Below are positions 10,346 to 32,640 of a stretch of DNA of 64,000 bases, piece by piece. The notes under the pieces are model-generated. The model was given only the letters and a program-made list of their open reading frames with translations, was not told the origin of the DNA and searched no databases. The stretch lies in assembly GCF_029633865.1 (NCBI RefSeq), contig NC_079223.1:39424706-39488705 (forward strand), in the 5' to 3' direction. How positions within the stretch are numbered: the first letter of the stretch is position 1; each line of letters begins with the position of its first letter. Source of the stretch: Lampris incognitus. Lineage: Eukaryota; Chordata; Actinopteri; Lampriformes; Lampridae. Position numbers and translations under genes: made by a program.

Positions 10346-12219
10346 CCTTACTGTTTACTTTGCTTGTCATTTTATCAGTCTTTGTTATGGACTTTTCACC
10401 CTGTTACTTTTTTTGTAATAATATAGAATCTGTGAACTGATCCATCTTTGCTTTTGCTTCTCGTGATGATATTGAGATGTTCTTACCGCTTGTTTGTTTT
10501 GAGGGGTGATGTACTTGTGAAAACAGATATTTTTCCATCTCATCTACACAAAACAGTAATTTGTTTCACTTGAATACTCTTCAGTGTGTTACCCTTGTAT
10601 TCTGCTGCTATGTTTTAAGGCTTTGGAACCGCATATAAATAAATGAATGTAATTGGGCATTGGTAGTACGATTTTCAACAGCAGTTTCATCGTAGTTTTT
10701 TCGTGGGGGATCACAACTCAGTTATCACGCACACCCCTGAAACTGTGAAAAGGATGTGTGAACAGATGAATAAGATACAAACGGAAACACAGTGTACAAC
10801 ATTATCACTGAGCAGGAAGCTGTAGTTTTCTTTTAAAATCGTTGTTAGTAAAGGGTTTGAGATATGCGAATGAATCTTGGAAATGCACACTAAATACAGA
10901 TTGCGTTATAATGTGAGGGCACCTATAAGAGAGCCTGAGTTTTCCTATGAGATAAAAGACAGGTTGATGAAAATGTTGTTCTTTATCTGTGCACCGCCAC
11001 AACATGGCAATGCTCCATTAAAAGGGCGCTTCAGGGGACCGTTTCTCACGCTGACGGCCGTCAGACTCCCCAGCAAATGAACCCAGAAGGTTTAAACCTC
11101 AAGATGAACATTTTCATCATCACATTAGCTAACTATAGTCTTGACTTTTAAGCATGGGGTCAGCATAATATGCTTAACATTGAAGAGCAGGAATAACAGG
11201 AACTACCACCAACCTGAACCTGTATTTTTACCCTTTTTTTGCAAACAAATACTGATTGGAGAGTTTCCCTGCAAATATCAATTCTTCAGCTGGTTGAACA
11301 AAATTCAGTCATCTGTTTCCCAAAGCACTCTCTTCTTATAGTGTACCATAGTATAATGTTGGTACATTTAAAACCATTATTCCTACAATCTATTGGAATC
11401 ATCAGATGCCGCAATGCGTTGTTGTGTCAGTTAGTCTGTCAGTTTCTGTCGGCCAATAGCCCAGAGTAACTTTGAGTTATGTGACATTGGTACGAGACAA
11501 AATATTTAACATGTGAAGACAGTATCAAGGCAGAGGCTGCCGGATTTCATATTATATAACATGCTGCCAGTAAGCCAACTGAAAAATGTCATTCAGCAAA
11601 GATATTTTGTGGTACATTAGCATGCTGTGGTCCCCCATATAATTTGGTATGATACACACAAAACCTCCATTTGAATTCAAATGCATCAGAATGAGTTTAA
11701 CTTTGTCAAAGGTTCATTATTCACTGTAGCTATATACATGAAACAAACCGTATTCAAAGTTATTTAGACGTCTCAGATTTCTTTTTGTCGACTTGTGTAA
11801 GCTTCACCCCACAATGAGCGATGCTGTGAGCTTCACTGTTTCTGCACTTTGATCACTTTCTCACTTTTGTCCTGTATGCAAACCCGAGAGTTGACCGTGT
11901 GAACATTTCCTTTCTTATTTCCCATCGCAGTCATTACGCCTACTGCAGTAACCTCACTGCACTATGAATAGTTGTGTTTTTCATTTCAACATGTTCATTA
12001 AATAGACTCCATTGTGAACGCAGTTGTACTGCACAGTATTGACAGCTCAGTATATGTTGCATCCCATCATATAACATCAAATAGCACTGTCTAATACTGC
12101 AACACATTGCATCACGCTGCATCATATTGTGTTGCATTGCATCATGTAGTTTATATCATTCTGTTTTTTGTTTTTTGCTCCTGGTCATATTATTATTAAA
12201 GTGTAAATCATGCTGTCCT
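10346..12219. other. Gene-free stretch downstream of pik3ap1
   Basis: Unique sequence. I saw no AATAAA or ATTAAA on the minus strand here, so the poly(A) site of pik3ap1 is not defined. A perfect 14-bp palindrome 'ctgacggccgtcag' lies near 11050. Confidence 0.5.
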
Positions 12220-22000
<9,781 letters not shown>

Positions 22001-22060
22001 GGTTAGGACGACTAGCAGCCACTCACCCGGCAAAATGTGGCATCTGCGCAAATATAGACC

Positions 22061-22076
22061 TTTCTTTCAGTTTCTC
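22061..22076 (-). promoter_or_regulatory. ISRE/IRF-like site upstream of pik3ap1
   Basis: The minus strand reads GAGAAACTGAAAGAAA, fitting the GAAAnnGAAA consensus for IRF factors, 61 bp upstream of the ATG. An ETS/PU.1-type core (CAGGAAGT, plus-strand 22191-22198) lies further up. Both suit a haematopoietic signalling gene. The site may be promoter or 5' UTR because the transcription start is unknown. Confidence 0.45.
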
Positions 22077-22199
22077 GGGTCTGCTGGACGGCCTTTCCCC
22101 CTCTGCTGAGACGGCATTGGCGCAACCAGAGGTTAAGCGCCGTAATATTAATAGCAGCAGCTAGTTTCCTGATTTTGGTGAGTCTGGCCCACTTCCTGA

Positions 22200-22977
22200 A
22201 ACAGCTGAAATAAAAAAGTGAGAAAAGGGCCCCGCATGCAAGACGGCTAATGTCTTCATGATCAGCCCCGTGTTTGTGATATCAGACGCCTCTCGGTGGA
22301 GAGGTGATGCATTCTAAGTGAATGCAGCACAATGGGACGACTGTACGGTGGAATCATTATCACTGGGAGTCATTGTGTTTGACACCAAGACTCGACTCTT
22401 TTACCGAGACAACAAACGCTCTTTCACCATACACTTGCTCTCTTTGTTCTCGTGTATACACTGGGACACACACACACGCACACACATGTTCACCTGTTGT
22501 CGTCGTGTCGTGCTTGTTCCTTTTTTTCAGTTCCTTTACAGCGTACTGGGTGCAGCGTGTTTCAAAACGTAAGACCTCAAGCCGAAAATATACTGTAAGG
22601 TAAATTTTCATTAAAAAACAGTACATGTGCTTTCACACCAAATAAGCGATTGTAAATGGTAATAGTTATGCTTTCTCCATTGATATGAAGACAGAAAAAA
22701 ATGTTTTTAGATATATTAACATTCGTTCATATGAATATTCATACAAATGGAGTATTCGTAGGATTAATCGAGCGAAAAACATTGATTAATGATCGAATCA
22801 ACCAACCAACCGATCAATCAACCAACCAATCAATCAATCAATATATTTGCTCTCAGCCCTAGTGGGCAGTGTAATGGTGGATTTTCACAGCAACTCTCCA
22901 CATGAGGCCCAGCAGCAGCTCTACTTCCTGTGTAGCCTGTCTAACGAAATGATGGCTCACACTCCAATGACTGAGTC
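22200..22977. other. pik3ap1 5' flank, no gene seen
   Basis: Unique sequence with a short (CA)n near 22470 and a degenerate 'aatcaaccaacc' run at about 22790-22840. No coding exon is recognised. Confidence 0.5.
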
Positions 22978-23400
22978 GCTCTGCACCTCCTCCTCTATAA
23001 CCGTCTGCCCCTCCTCCTCTGTAACCGTTTGTACTTCCTCCTCTATAACAGTCTGCATCTCCTCCTCTATAACAGTCTGCACCTCCTCCTCTATAATCGT
23101 CTGCTGCACCTCTTCCTCTATAACATCTGCTGCACCTCCTCCTCTATAACTGCCTGCATCTCCTCCTCTATAACTGTCTGCACCTCTTCCTCTATAACTG
23201 TCTGCACCTTCTCCTCTATAACTGTCTGCACCTCCTCCTCTATAACCGTCTGCACCTTCTCCTCTATAACTGTCTGCACCTCCTCCTCTATAACCGTCTG
23301 CACCTCCTCAATAACTGTCTGCACCCCCTCCTCTATAACTGTCTCATCTCCTCCTCTATAACTGTCTCATGCCCTCCTCTATAACCATCTGCTTTCCCTC
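22978..23400. repeat. 24-bp minisatellite, about 17 units
   Basis: Units of 'ctcctcctctataactgtctgcac' type with small changes. Because the unit is a multiple of three, the minus strand stays open (23324-23118) as an 8-residue EEEVQTVI repeat. No splice sites or flanking domain support a gene. Confidence 0.85.
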
Positions 23401-23671
23401 GGAGCAAAGGTGGAGCAGAATGGTTCCTTCTGCAGTACAAATGCTGTCACCGGAACTGTACCCTACACAGGCACAACACAGTACTCTTTCATGCAAGTCC
23501 CTTTTTATACCATTCATACCTTCAAAAGAACACTTAGGTGCACACTAAGTGACCTACCAGTTTTTTTGTTTTCTAGTTCTTTATTTCTGGACAGCAGTAC
23601 ATAACACCAAACTTACATCAAGACAGAAGCAGTTCTATTTCCGCTGCTGTCTCCAGATTACATATTGTAGC

Positions 23672-23810
23672 GAATTCGGGGGACAACGCAACCACAGGAA
23701 CTGCCGCGGCCGAGAAGCGAACCCGTATCGCCCGCACCGCAGGAGACATCGTTAACCGCTCGACCAAAGGGTCAGACCCGCGGGCCAGCGGCCAGCGTGT
23801 CTTCTTATCC
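23672..23810 (-). repeat. tRNA-like SINE, family C
   Basis: On the minus strand 'ccctttggtcgagcggttaa' (A box) and 'gatacgggttcgcttctc' (B box) resemble a tRNA gene. Related copies lie at 43476-43575, 44775-44860 and 44930-45005. Confidence 0.65.
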
Positions 23811-24729
23811 ATGCACGTTACAATATATAGTTATGACAATATGATAAAGAAATAAAATAAACAGTAACTTTGTACATTTTGGGAAAGGTAAAGCGTGCAC
23901 ACCAGAGCAATGAAAAGTACATATATCGGGGAGACTTGGGAGAAAATAAAATAAAAACCAACGAGGTTTGCTGGAATAAAGCAGCATTACAAGATCAGCC
24001 ATTCACCTCCACCAAACCTGACCGTGGGGGCCTTACATAGGTGACCGCCTCGGTCCAGAATGTAATGACCACATTCTTCTGAAGACGAAGAGAAAAATAA
24101 TCTATAAATAAATCTAAACGCGTCCTTTACTCTGTCTATCCTCTCCTGTACTGTGGGGGGCTTCCGGAAGTAAACAACGCTTCTTCTTTTTTTACAAGCG
24201 GATATCAAAATACCGAATATTCAACATTTCCTGAAAATGATGTGGAAAACGGCAAGGGCAGATCAGTGGTAAATGTGAACCTTCTGCCCCCCGAAATACA
24301 CCCCGTCTCCCACATCCGCCCCCCCCTCTCCCCTCCTGCACAACGCGCCTTCTTCTTCGGGTAAACGCAGAAAGCCGCGCGGGAGAGCGGAGCATTTCCG
24401 TTGCAGATTACACGCACCACCCAGATCCCCACTTCGTGTTGAAAAACCACCTGCTTTCCCCCGCTTTTCTGGGATGTATCCTGTATTTATTTCTCACAAC
24501 GCCTTTATAAAATCCGGCGATTGCGTCCTTATTTGATCATTTTGGCTAAAAGTAACTTTGATGACACATCTGTGGAAATTGTACCCTTGTGTAGAAAAAA
24601 GCGCTTCTCTATTTTTGAGTGTGTGAGGTCAGACACCTCACGGGACAAAGAAGGACATCACACGCAACTAAACGTACACACGCACGCACGCGCGTGACCG
24701 GAGACGTCTGCTGGGATTGTAGAGTGACA
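23811..24729. other. Gene-free stretch, partly GC-rich
   Basis: No recognised gene. The minus strand has a 73-codon frame at 24208-23987 (YFRKPPTVQERIDRVKDAF) that I cannot assign. 24290-24420 is GC-rich. Confidence 0.4.
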
Positions 24730-24890
24730 GCGTGTCTGACACGTGGTGAGGAGCCGGAGCGGCGAGGACTTTGTAAACCAAGAACAGGGCTTTGAAAGCA
24801 GCGGGTAGCCGGTGAAGGTTTTAGAGGACTGGAGTAGCGTGGTCTGGTTTGATCTTGTCCTTGCTACATGCGGGTGTGGCTGAGATCTGG
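24730..24890 (-). pseudogene. L2-like LINE fragment
   Basis: The minus strand encodes KDKIKPDHATPVL, a stop, then NLHRLPAAFKALFLVYKVLAAPAPHHVS, aligning with the HITPxLxxLHWLPVxxRIxFK...VYKALHGLAP block of L2 LINEs. Short and broken. Confidence 0.65.
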
Positions 24891-25850
24891 ATAAATTGTA
24901 ATCTGTGGGTTGTTTGGTTTAGAAGACCGATAAATAGAGAATTGCAACAGTGCAGCCTGCTCATGACAGGTGCATGCAGGCAGACAGGGAGACAAAGCAT
25001 TTTGGAAATGTTTCAAATATATGTACAGTTTGTTTAATTAAAGATACTGTATATGCGTGCTGTATATGCCATTGTCAATAACGCGCGCCAACAAACAGGA
25101 AACTGGTATGACCGCTGCAGTAGAAACCGGAAGTCAGTGGACTACAGTTATGCACGGAGCCCTGTCATACACCCATCTCGCCACCAGAGGTCAGTACACA
25201 ATCACTTACAATACAGCCAATGGACACTACAATACAATACAGCCCACAACACGGTTCCGTGTTGGGCCTGTTTCTTATCTTCAGAAGTCAGTTTAGTGCA
25301 GGACTAGGCTTAGTCTGTGTCCGAGAAACCAGCCCATAATCATGCTGAGAGTAACATCCAGGCATTATGTGAGCTGTTATGACTCAAAAGTGAAATTCTA
25401 AGTAACACTGAGTGAATGCTGACTGATAGGTTTGGCAGGAACCTCATGACAATAATTTCCTGTCATGTTTGATGTTTCAAAAACTGTTGCTAACATGATG
25501 TAAGCCTTAACAATGCAACAGGTCTGAATGACGTACAAGAAACATTTAAAAGAAGTTGCAGTCAGTACAATGCAAGATGAGACAAAGGTCAAAAGGACAA
25601 ATGCAGTATCAACTGCCAACAGGTGTCGAGAGGCTCGGCTGCCTGTGTCCCATTGAGATCTAACTGATCTCGTGTGACGCAGGACGTGGTGCGCTGACAT
25701 GGCTTGGACCAACAATACATTATTGTTATTTTATGACATAGACATTATAATCATTTGTATATTTATGTTATTTAACTGATGTTGTTTATCTATTTCAAAC
25801 TCATGAAACTTTCAAACTCATGAAGTTGCTTTTGGAAAAATAAAGTTATT
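24891..25850. other. Unique gene-free sequence
   Basis: No gene or clear repeat. The end (25800-25850) has a doubled 'tttcaaactcatgaa' and 'aataaag', like a retroelement tail leading into the pentamer repeat. Confidence 0.4.
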
Positions 25851-26025
25851 CTATTCTGTTCTCTTTTATTCTGTTCTATTCTCTTCCATTCTATTCTGTT
25901 CTGTTCTACTACTACTTACATTCTATTGTGTTCTATTCTATTGTTCCATTCTATTCTGTTCTGTTCTATTCGATTATGTTCCGTTCTATTCCATTCTCTT
26001 CTCTTCTATTCTGTTCTATTCTAGA
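25851..26025. repeat. Degenerate (TTCTR)n pentanucleotide satellite
   Basis: About 175 bp of 'ttctattctg' units with variation, on the plus strand. Confidence 0.9.
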
Positions 26026-26029
26026 CCTT

Positions 26030-27715
26030 CAGAGGGAAAGGTCGGTGCTGATTCATACTAATAATCTATGAGGGCTATTCTGTTCATGCAGCGTCGAGGC
26101 TTTTCTATTGAGATAAAATCTTGCAGGACATCGGTTCCTACACTGCAGGAAGGGTCACCAAATGGTTTCATAGGCATAAAATTTGAGCCAGTCTAACATT
26201 TATCTTAAAGAAAACTCTATTGCGGCAGACCTCAGACAGCATTTTCCAGCACAATCATGCAAACAGCCAGCGGTGTGATTTGTTGTGCATCGCTTCCCCT
26301 CGGTGCAGGCCCAGACACTTGCCGAAGCCACGGCCAGCAACAGGGACGACGTGCAGGTGTCCGATGGTGTCTCGGTGCTCCTCAAGACACACCGCGTTGG
26401 CGTTATCTTCGTCGCCATCAACATTACGAACGCGTGCTTTCCTTTCACTTCTCAGTATCTTCAGTTACAGCTCTGGAATCGCGAGTTTATTGAGCCGCGT
26501 CACGGTGATATCCGTTTGTATTCCAACCATAACATCGATCTGCTTTATTTCCCTCCAATAACACAACCGTAAGTGTTTTATATCTGATTTGACTTGTTTC
26601 GCTCCAAAACAGCGCAGCGTTTAATGGCTGCAATAAAAGTTCCCTTTCTGACCGTTTGAAAGTGCCTGTGAAGAGCAGGGTGATCCATGACCTGTCTTTA
26701 AGTACAATTTCCTGTGGAAGAAATCCCCTAATTTCTTCTAACTCCGCTATTAGCTACCATAAGCATGACCGGACCGTTACCTTTTGTTTGGGCTCCCTTG
26801 AAACCACTATCTATTAGGTGGCTCAAATCAAATCCCTGCAGCCTGAGTTTAATAACAGCATATTTTAACCTTGTTATCCAATATCCTGTCTTTTAGTCCT
26901 CTGTGTATTTTCAGCACACGGATTGACCCTACTCGATGGCTAGCGTCAGTTCAGAGAAGCGATCTTTAGATCCCGACTCTCGGAGCACAAAAGTTCACCG
27001 CGGGCTTTGAGATACGCCGACGACTTTTTCATTTAGGCCGCATGACGTCCGTTAGCAACAGCGCCGTCGGTGCTGCGTGGACGCAGAGGGGTAGCGGTGC
27101 GCCGCTGTTTACCGATCATACGCGCCACCGATAGTACAGTGATGAATTTATTATCCACCATCGCGGGCTGTTTTCGTTAGCCGCTCGAGCCAGACTTGGA
27201 TGCCGGTCAAACCGCTGCATATGGGGGCCCTTATGTAAGGCCGCCCTGCTCTCATTCCGCAGTAAAGTTCACCGCGCAGTCACATCAGCCCGGGAGAAAC
27301 CACGTCGTCAGACATAGTTGCTCTGATAAATCTTAACGTGCACGCCACGAATAAATAATGAGATGGTGACGCCGAGATAGTGATTGATTGAATGGTAGTA
27401 ATGCGGCCTGATGTCACGGGGATTGATGAGCGAGCGTAAATGATTCGGGAGAAGCAGTTTTAACATATTTCGCACACGGCCGATGAAGTAGAAGTTGGCG
27501 TGATAGTGGGGTCGGTGGAAACCTTTTGTGCACAGTATCAACTCGACAGGGATGGGGAAAAAATACACAGCCGCCCTGTAAGACTGATGACCGTTCGTTT
27601 TGGAAATCATACCTTGTAATTCGAGAGTGCCATTACTGCGAGGCTCCTGAAACGACTTCCCTTCAATTCACGGAGGAGCATGTTGCGCGTCGATTAAAAC
27701 GGATGTGAGCGGATC
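26030..27715. other. Gene-free, CpG-rich stretch (26,930-27,560)
   Basis: 26,930-27,560 is visibly CpG-rich compared with its surroundings and contains unique, non-repetitive text, so a CpG island or regulatory block is possible. A plus-strand frame at 26285-26569 looks protein-like in composition (QTLAEATASNRDDVQVSDG) but has no match I recognise. No confirmed exon. Confidence 0.4.
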
Positions 27716-28245
27716 GCCGGTTCGAATCCCCGTGTTACCCCCGGCTTGGTCGGGCGTCCCTATAGACACAACTGGCCGTGTCTGCGGGTAGGAAGCCGGA
27801 TGTGGGTATGTGTCCTGGTCGCTGCACTACCGCCTCTTCTGGTCGGTCGGGGCGCCTGTTCGGGGTTGGGGGAACTGGGTGGAATAGCGTGATGCTCCCA
27901 CGCGCTACGTCCCCCTGGCGAAACTCCTCACTGTCAGGTGAAAAGAAGCGGCTGGTGACTCCACATGTATCGGAGGAGGCATGTGGTAGTCTGCCCTCCC
28001 CGGATCGGCAGAAGGGGTGGAGCAGAGACCGGGACAGCTCGGAAAATAGGGTAATTGGGGCCCTGTGATGAACTGGCGGCCTGTCCAGGGTCTCTCCCCG
28101 CCTGGCGCCCAATGACTGCTGGGATAGGCTCCAGCATCCCCGCGCCCCTGAGAGCAGGACAAGCGGTTTGGATAATGGATGGATGGCCAAGTACAATTGG
28201 GGGGAGGGGGGAAGGGGGGGGGGACAAAAAAAAAAGAAGAAAAAA
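27716..28245 (+). repeat. Family-B SINE interrupted by a family-A fragment
   Basis: The body runs from the B-box 'ggttcgaatccccgtg' to 'gggtaattgg' (28059) and resumes at 'ccaagtacaattgggg' (28187), the normal continuation seen in other copies. The 128 bp between belong to family A ('tggcggcctgtccagggt' to 'ataatggatggatgg'). Confidence 0.88.
28060..28186 (+). repeat. Family-A SINE 3' fragment nested in family B
   Basis: 5'-truncated insert ending in its (ATGG)n tail, in the same orientation as the host SINE, showing family A was active after this family-B copy landed. Confidence 0.85.
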
Positions 28246-28259
28246 CCCCGGATGTGAAT

Positions 28260-31200
28260 AAAATTAGAGTTAGACATTTATTACCTGACAAAAGTGATAA
28301 GCAGCAAGCTGAGGTCAGATACCTGGCCGCACAAGAGGCAACGGACAGGATGGTACTGTACATCTCATATGGCGAACTCCACGGTCATGTTTCCAGCTTG
28401 TTTACTGTACTTCCCCATCCTAGGAAAATTCTACCTCACATCGGCACTGGGCCGTTCGGGTGACTTCTTAAATGGGTTGGGGTGGGAGGGGGGACTAGAA
28501 ACAAAGCACAACCCGGGGACGTGGAATGCAATCTTGAAATGGAAAACTGAAATGGGACGGGGTCTCCAGCTGAAATGTTATTTGGATGGCAGCCTGCATA
28601 AGAAAAGAACTGTGTTTGGTTTCTCATTGTGAGTCACCGGGAGCACTCATTGTGATAAGAAAATAAGTCTAATGTTACCTGATCTGGTATAATGTGGACC
28701 AATTACCACTCCATTGCACTTCATTACAGGACTGTAATAGGGCCGGGGGTCAGTTCTTGAGAGTGGCGGAGGAAAATTGAGTCGTCATTGATAATATGAT
28801 AAAAACTGACAGTGAGAGGCCCCTCCGACAAATTATTGAAATTTACAGTTGATAGGGAAACACTATAACCTCATTTGGTAAGCAGCTGGCAAGCACTTGT
28901 GCAAAGCAGGTCCTCAAAACAATGGGAGGCTTATGGCGGGAGGGAAATCTAAAACTATTGGCGAATACTTTTAGACTCCTGCTCGTTTGGTGTCTGGCAC
29001 AGGGCGCACGCAAATTCAGTTTTTCATTATACCCACTTACAAACTCTCCTGAATGATAAATGGGACCAATTATGAAAACATCCCGTGGATTGTCATAACC
29101 AGCCATTACTCGCTGTACAAATAGTGGTTTGGAAATACATTTCTGGCAGAGCAGATGAAATCTCAGGGACATTACAATATTTTTATTGTTGCTGTCTCTT
29201 GCTGACATTAGAATAGAGAAGTGCAGAGGCTAACAAAATATCAAAACCGCTCAGGTTCAGTAAACCATTAAAAAATATTTCTATACAGGCGGTGTGTGCG
29301 TGCGCGGGTGCGCGAGCGCTCTTCCTGAACGGTGCAGCGACCTCTTGTTTGCCTCAGTTAGCGTGGCTCCATTCGAGGCCTCCTGGATAAATAAATCGAA
29401 TAAACCACCGTCGAGTCAGACATACGTTTTCAATCCATCAAGGTAATCAGATTCTGTTTACCTAAATGGGAACTATATTCTAAAATGTTATTAAAAACTT
29501 AAATGGAGTTAAGGGGGAGAATAACCGTGCACTGGAAATGATGAGCAAACAGCGGGATAAGATTCCAATTACTATTAAACAAGCACTGCCTTGACTAGTA
29601 AAGAGGGGAATGGCGGCGGCGTCCTCCACGGCGGGCGCTCCCAGCTGGCACGCTTTGTTGTGCACGTGCACCGCAGACTCGCCTCACGCACGTTCAGGTA
29701 GTCACAAAGCGGTGCACAAAGTGTACTGTCCCATAAGGGCGCTAATTCAATTACTGGGCCAACAGTGATAAACCCATATGTGTTAGGCCCTAAATGGTCA
29801 CCCTTTTCTCCGTTTATTCCTAACCGGGTGTAACACAGATAAAGGAATGCGGAATAACTAACAGGTTTTTTATTTGTGGTTAATGTTCAAAAAGCAGCTT
29901 AGTATCTTGCAACACTACACGCCATGGTTCCGAATGGTCTTTCCAGTTAAATGGGGGCGATACTCTTTCAAATATGCCGTTTTCAAGTCACTGTAAATCT
30001 GGAGCATTTTAAATACACCCAAACATTAAAAAATTCAACGGGGCCGTAAAATTACCACTCTCTACAGCAGGAAATGTAATTCATGAACCATTTAAAGGAC
30101 CGGTTAAGTTAATCTCACATATCTAAATAGGCAATATATTGAATGCATGGTTCATTGATCAAAACTGTTGTGGAACAAGCTATCAGACCGCCATCTTTAA
30201 CTACTATTTAAAGATCCTTTTGCTTTCATCTACTGTCTCTACTCAGCTGAAATCACTTCGACATGATAAGACAGTCAATTTGGATGTCAGCTTTGGCTAC
30301 AGTAATCACGCTGGCCAATAGATAACCGGGGCTTTATTTATTTATATTGAGCCCTGTGCGTGTCTAGCTGAAGATAATAGTTTCATTTTCGCAAGAAAGT
30401 TTGCCAGCTACCCTCATTGTGGAGCAAATGTGACAGATTTCTGGTTCATTAAGATTCATCGCGCTGACAGAGATGGATTCACAAGATGAATCAACAAAAG
30501 CGAAGGCAATCTGCAAAACTCCACACGTTTCTTTGCTTTCCCTGTGTTGCTCAATGCACATTTTACAGCTTGAGAATTATAGAAGATCACAGGTGACTGC
30601 AGAGGAATTGGGTTTAATCCTTTACACTCGGGCCACGTACAGGAGAGAGAAAGTATGGGGAGAGTTCAGGAAAAGTTCCCGTGGCATATTAAAGGACCCT
30701 CACAGATCCTGATGATCACCTAAAAAGTCTTTGCTCCCGTCGTTGAATTCCTCCAGTTGCATTTTTTAGCCTCCAATTTCTGCAAAGAAACCCTATAAAT
30801 ACGTATGAATACATCTTCAGCAGTGCATATTGTCAAAGTCTGAGGATTAGGGGTGTACAGTGTGTGGCATAGTAATGAACAGTACAGACAGACTTTTCAC
30901 ATGGTCCAGCCACATAACTTGTTTTCGTTTGATTTTGATATAAGCTGATTTTGTTTGCAGGTGGAAGTGAGAAGAAAAATGGCAAAACAATGTGCTTAGA
31001 GAACTAGAAATGCTGTCTTCGATTAAGCATGTGAGTCAGTTTTCTGGGTGTTCACAACCACATGCCTGTGCTGTTGTGCTTTAGTCATAGTGCTAATGGT
31101 GTTGCAGAGAGAAGCAGAATATAGTGTTGTACTCATGCAACTAACCCCTTCCGCTTTCCTCTAAACCAATGAGGAAGTAAGGGCACCAGAGTCTGCACTG

Positions 31201-32235
31201 TGTTTCTGGCTGCAGAATATGAATGGACTTCTGATAACTGGTTTGACAATTTGTTTGCGGCATGAATGGAAAGTAAGGTGGTTTCTCTGTCTCTATCCCA
31301 CTGAGATTCACACGCTTTAAAATCTAATTTCAGCACGTCTTCTTCTGCTGTACTTTACAATGTTGGTCTGAACCTTTCATTGTGAACCTATTCGGTAGAT
31401 TCTTGATAGGAAAGAGTGGCATGCCTCCAAAAGTTATCTTGGAGACTCTGAGAGACTATCAGTGACAGGCCCCATTGTTTTGTCAGCTGGCGCTACGCCA
31501 TGTGCTATGATTTGTCTAAGTTAGCCCCAGTAGCAAGAAGAAGTGGAACTTGGGTTAATCGCAGTGCAGATATTCACCCTTCGTTTTCTTTTCTTTTTTT
31601 TTTCTTTTTTCTTGCCGTAAGAGTTGGCGGAGCTCCTGTTTGATAAGGACTTCTTTATGGGGGGGATTTTTGGAGGCCGCCCAAGGAGTTCAGCGAGCAT
31701 TTTGTTTGGAAGAACTGTCGAGAGTATCTCCTAGAACCAAGCACTTTTTTTCTTTTTTCTTTTTTTTAGATCAGAAAATATTTAAACGCACAGTAAGTGA
31801 TCGTCTGCCGCTAGGGGTCTCTCAATCAAAACGTCAACATAAAACGGCGTTTGTAGACGTCACGAAGTAGCGTGGGATCATGGGAGTTGTTGTCTCCATT
31901 GTTAAACAACCACCTTCGCCGATTAAAGTCTAGCTGACGTGACGCAGGGAGAAATCGTGTTCACGGACGAGGTGGTGTTTCAAAGTTTTATTCACGTTAT
32001 GTTTAGTCGCGTTTATTCGTGTTATGTCATGCCATTCTAATGAAACAGCCGCGAGTTCTGGCTGTCACTACCCGATCTGAGCCAGCCGAAGATGTGTCAC
32101 GCATGCGCCAAGGGGGTATGACGCCATTGACAGGCGACCAAATGACCAAATGAAATGGCCGTTACCTTGAGCGATATTACGCTTTTCTCTGGGTTTGAAC
32201 ATAGGGATACATTGGGATAATGTAAGTACAAAACT
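28260..32235. other. Gene desert, unique sequence
   Basis: No exon, RNA gene or dispersed repeat recognised. Parts such as 28,650-29,260 and 29,500-30,340 are complex, non-repetitive text with AATTA-type motifs, compatible with conserved non-coding elements but unproven. 31,590-31,620 and 31,745-31,770 are T-rich. Confidence 0.4.
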
Positions 32236-32640
32236 AGAAATATAGACAGACAGACAGATGGATAGATGGACAGACAGATAGATAGATATATTTTTTTCTA
32301 CATCTATATTGATATGTAGGGAAAAAAACGTTCAATACATAACAGCACAAGCTTGTTTCGTGCTTCCGACATCTATATTGATATTCCTCTCCTCATTTGT
32401 TGAGCACTTTTATCAACACCATTGACGGTTTCCGAAAAAAACAACTATAAATATATAAATATGTGTGTGTATGTATATATATATATATATATATCCATTA
32501 CATGGCATGAAACAGACTTGTACTTTCTCATAAAGAATTTACTTGACTCAATGGATTATTTTGCTCCTTATTTGTTGAGCACTTTCCCTAGCATTGAGTG
32601 TTTCTTTAAACAAAATTTTATATATAACATAGGTCTAGTC
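32236..32640 (-). repeat. (GACA/GATA)n and dispersed repeat with (TA)n core
   Basis: (GACAGATA)n at 32246-32288. Then 'tttgttgagcactttt' at about 32396 and 'tttgttgagcactttcccta' at about 32570 are related direct copies either side of a (TA)n run. The second matches 5510-5590 in reverse complement. Confidence 0.6.

Noticed and set aside
23672..23810. Functional tRNA gene
   Set aside because: A- and B-box-like motifs are present but the arms do not form a clean cloverleaf and related copies are dispersed; a tRNA-derived repeat is more likely. The same holds for 43476-43575 and 44775-45005.
27735..28363. 152-180 codon proline-rich frames
   Set aside because: They span the nested family-B and family-A SINEs and reverse-translate repeat text.
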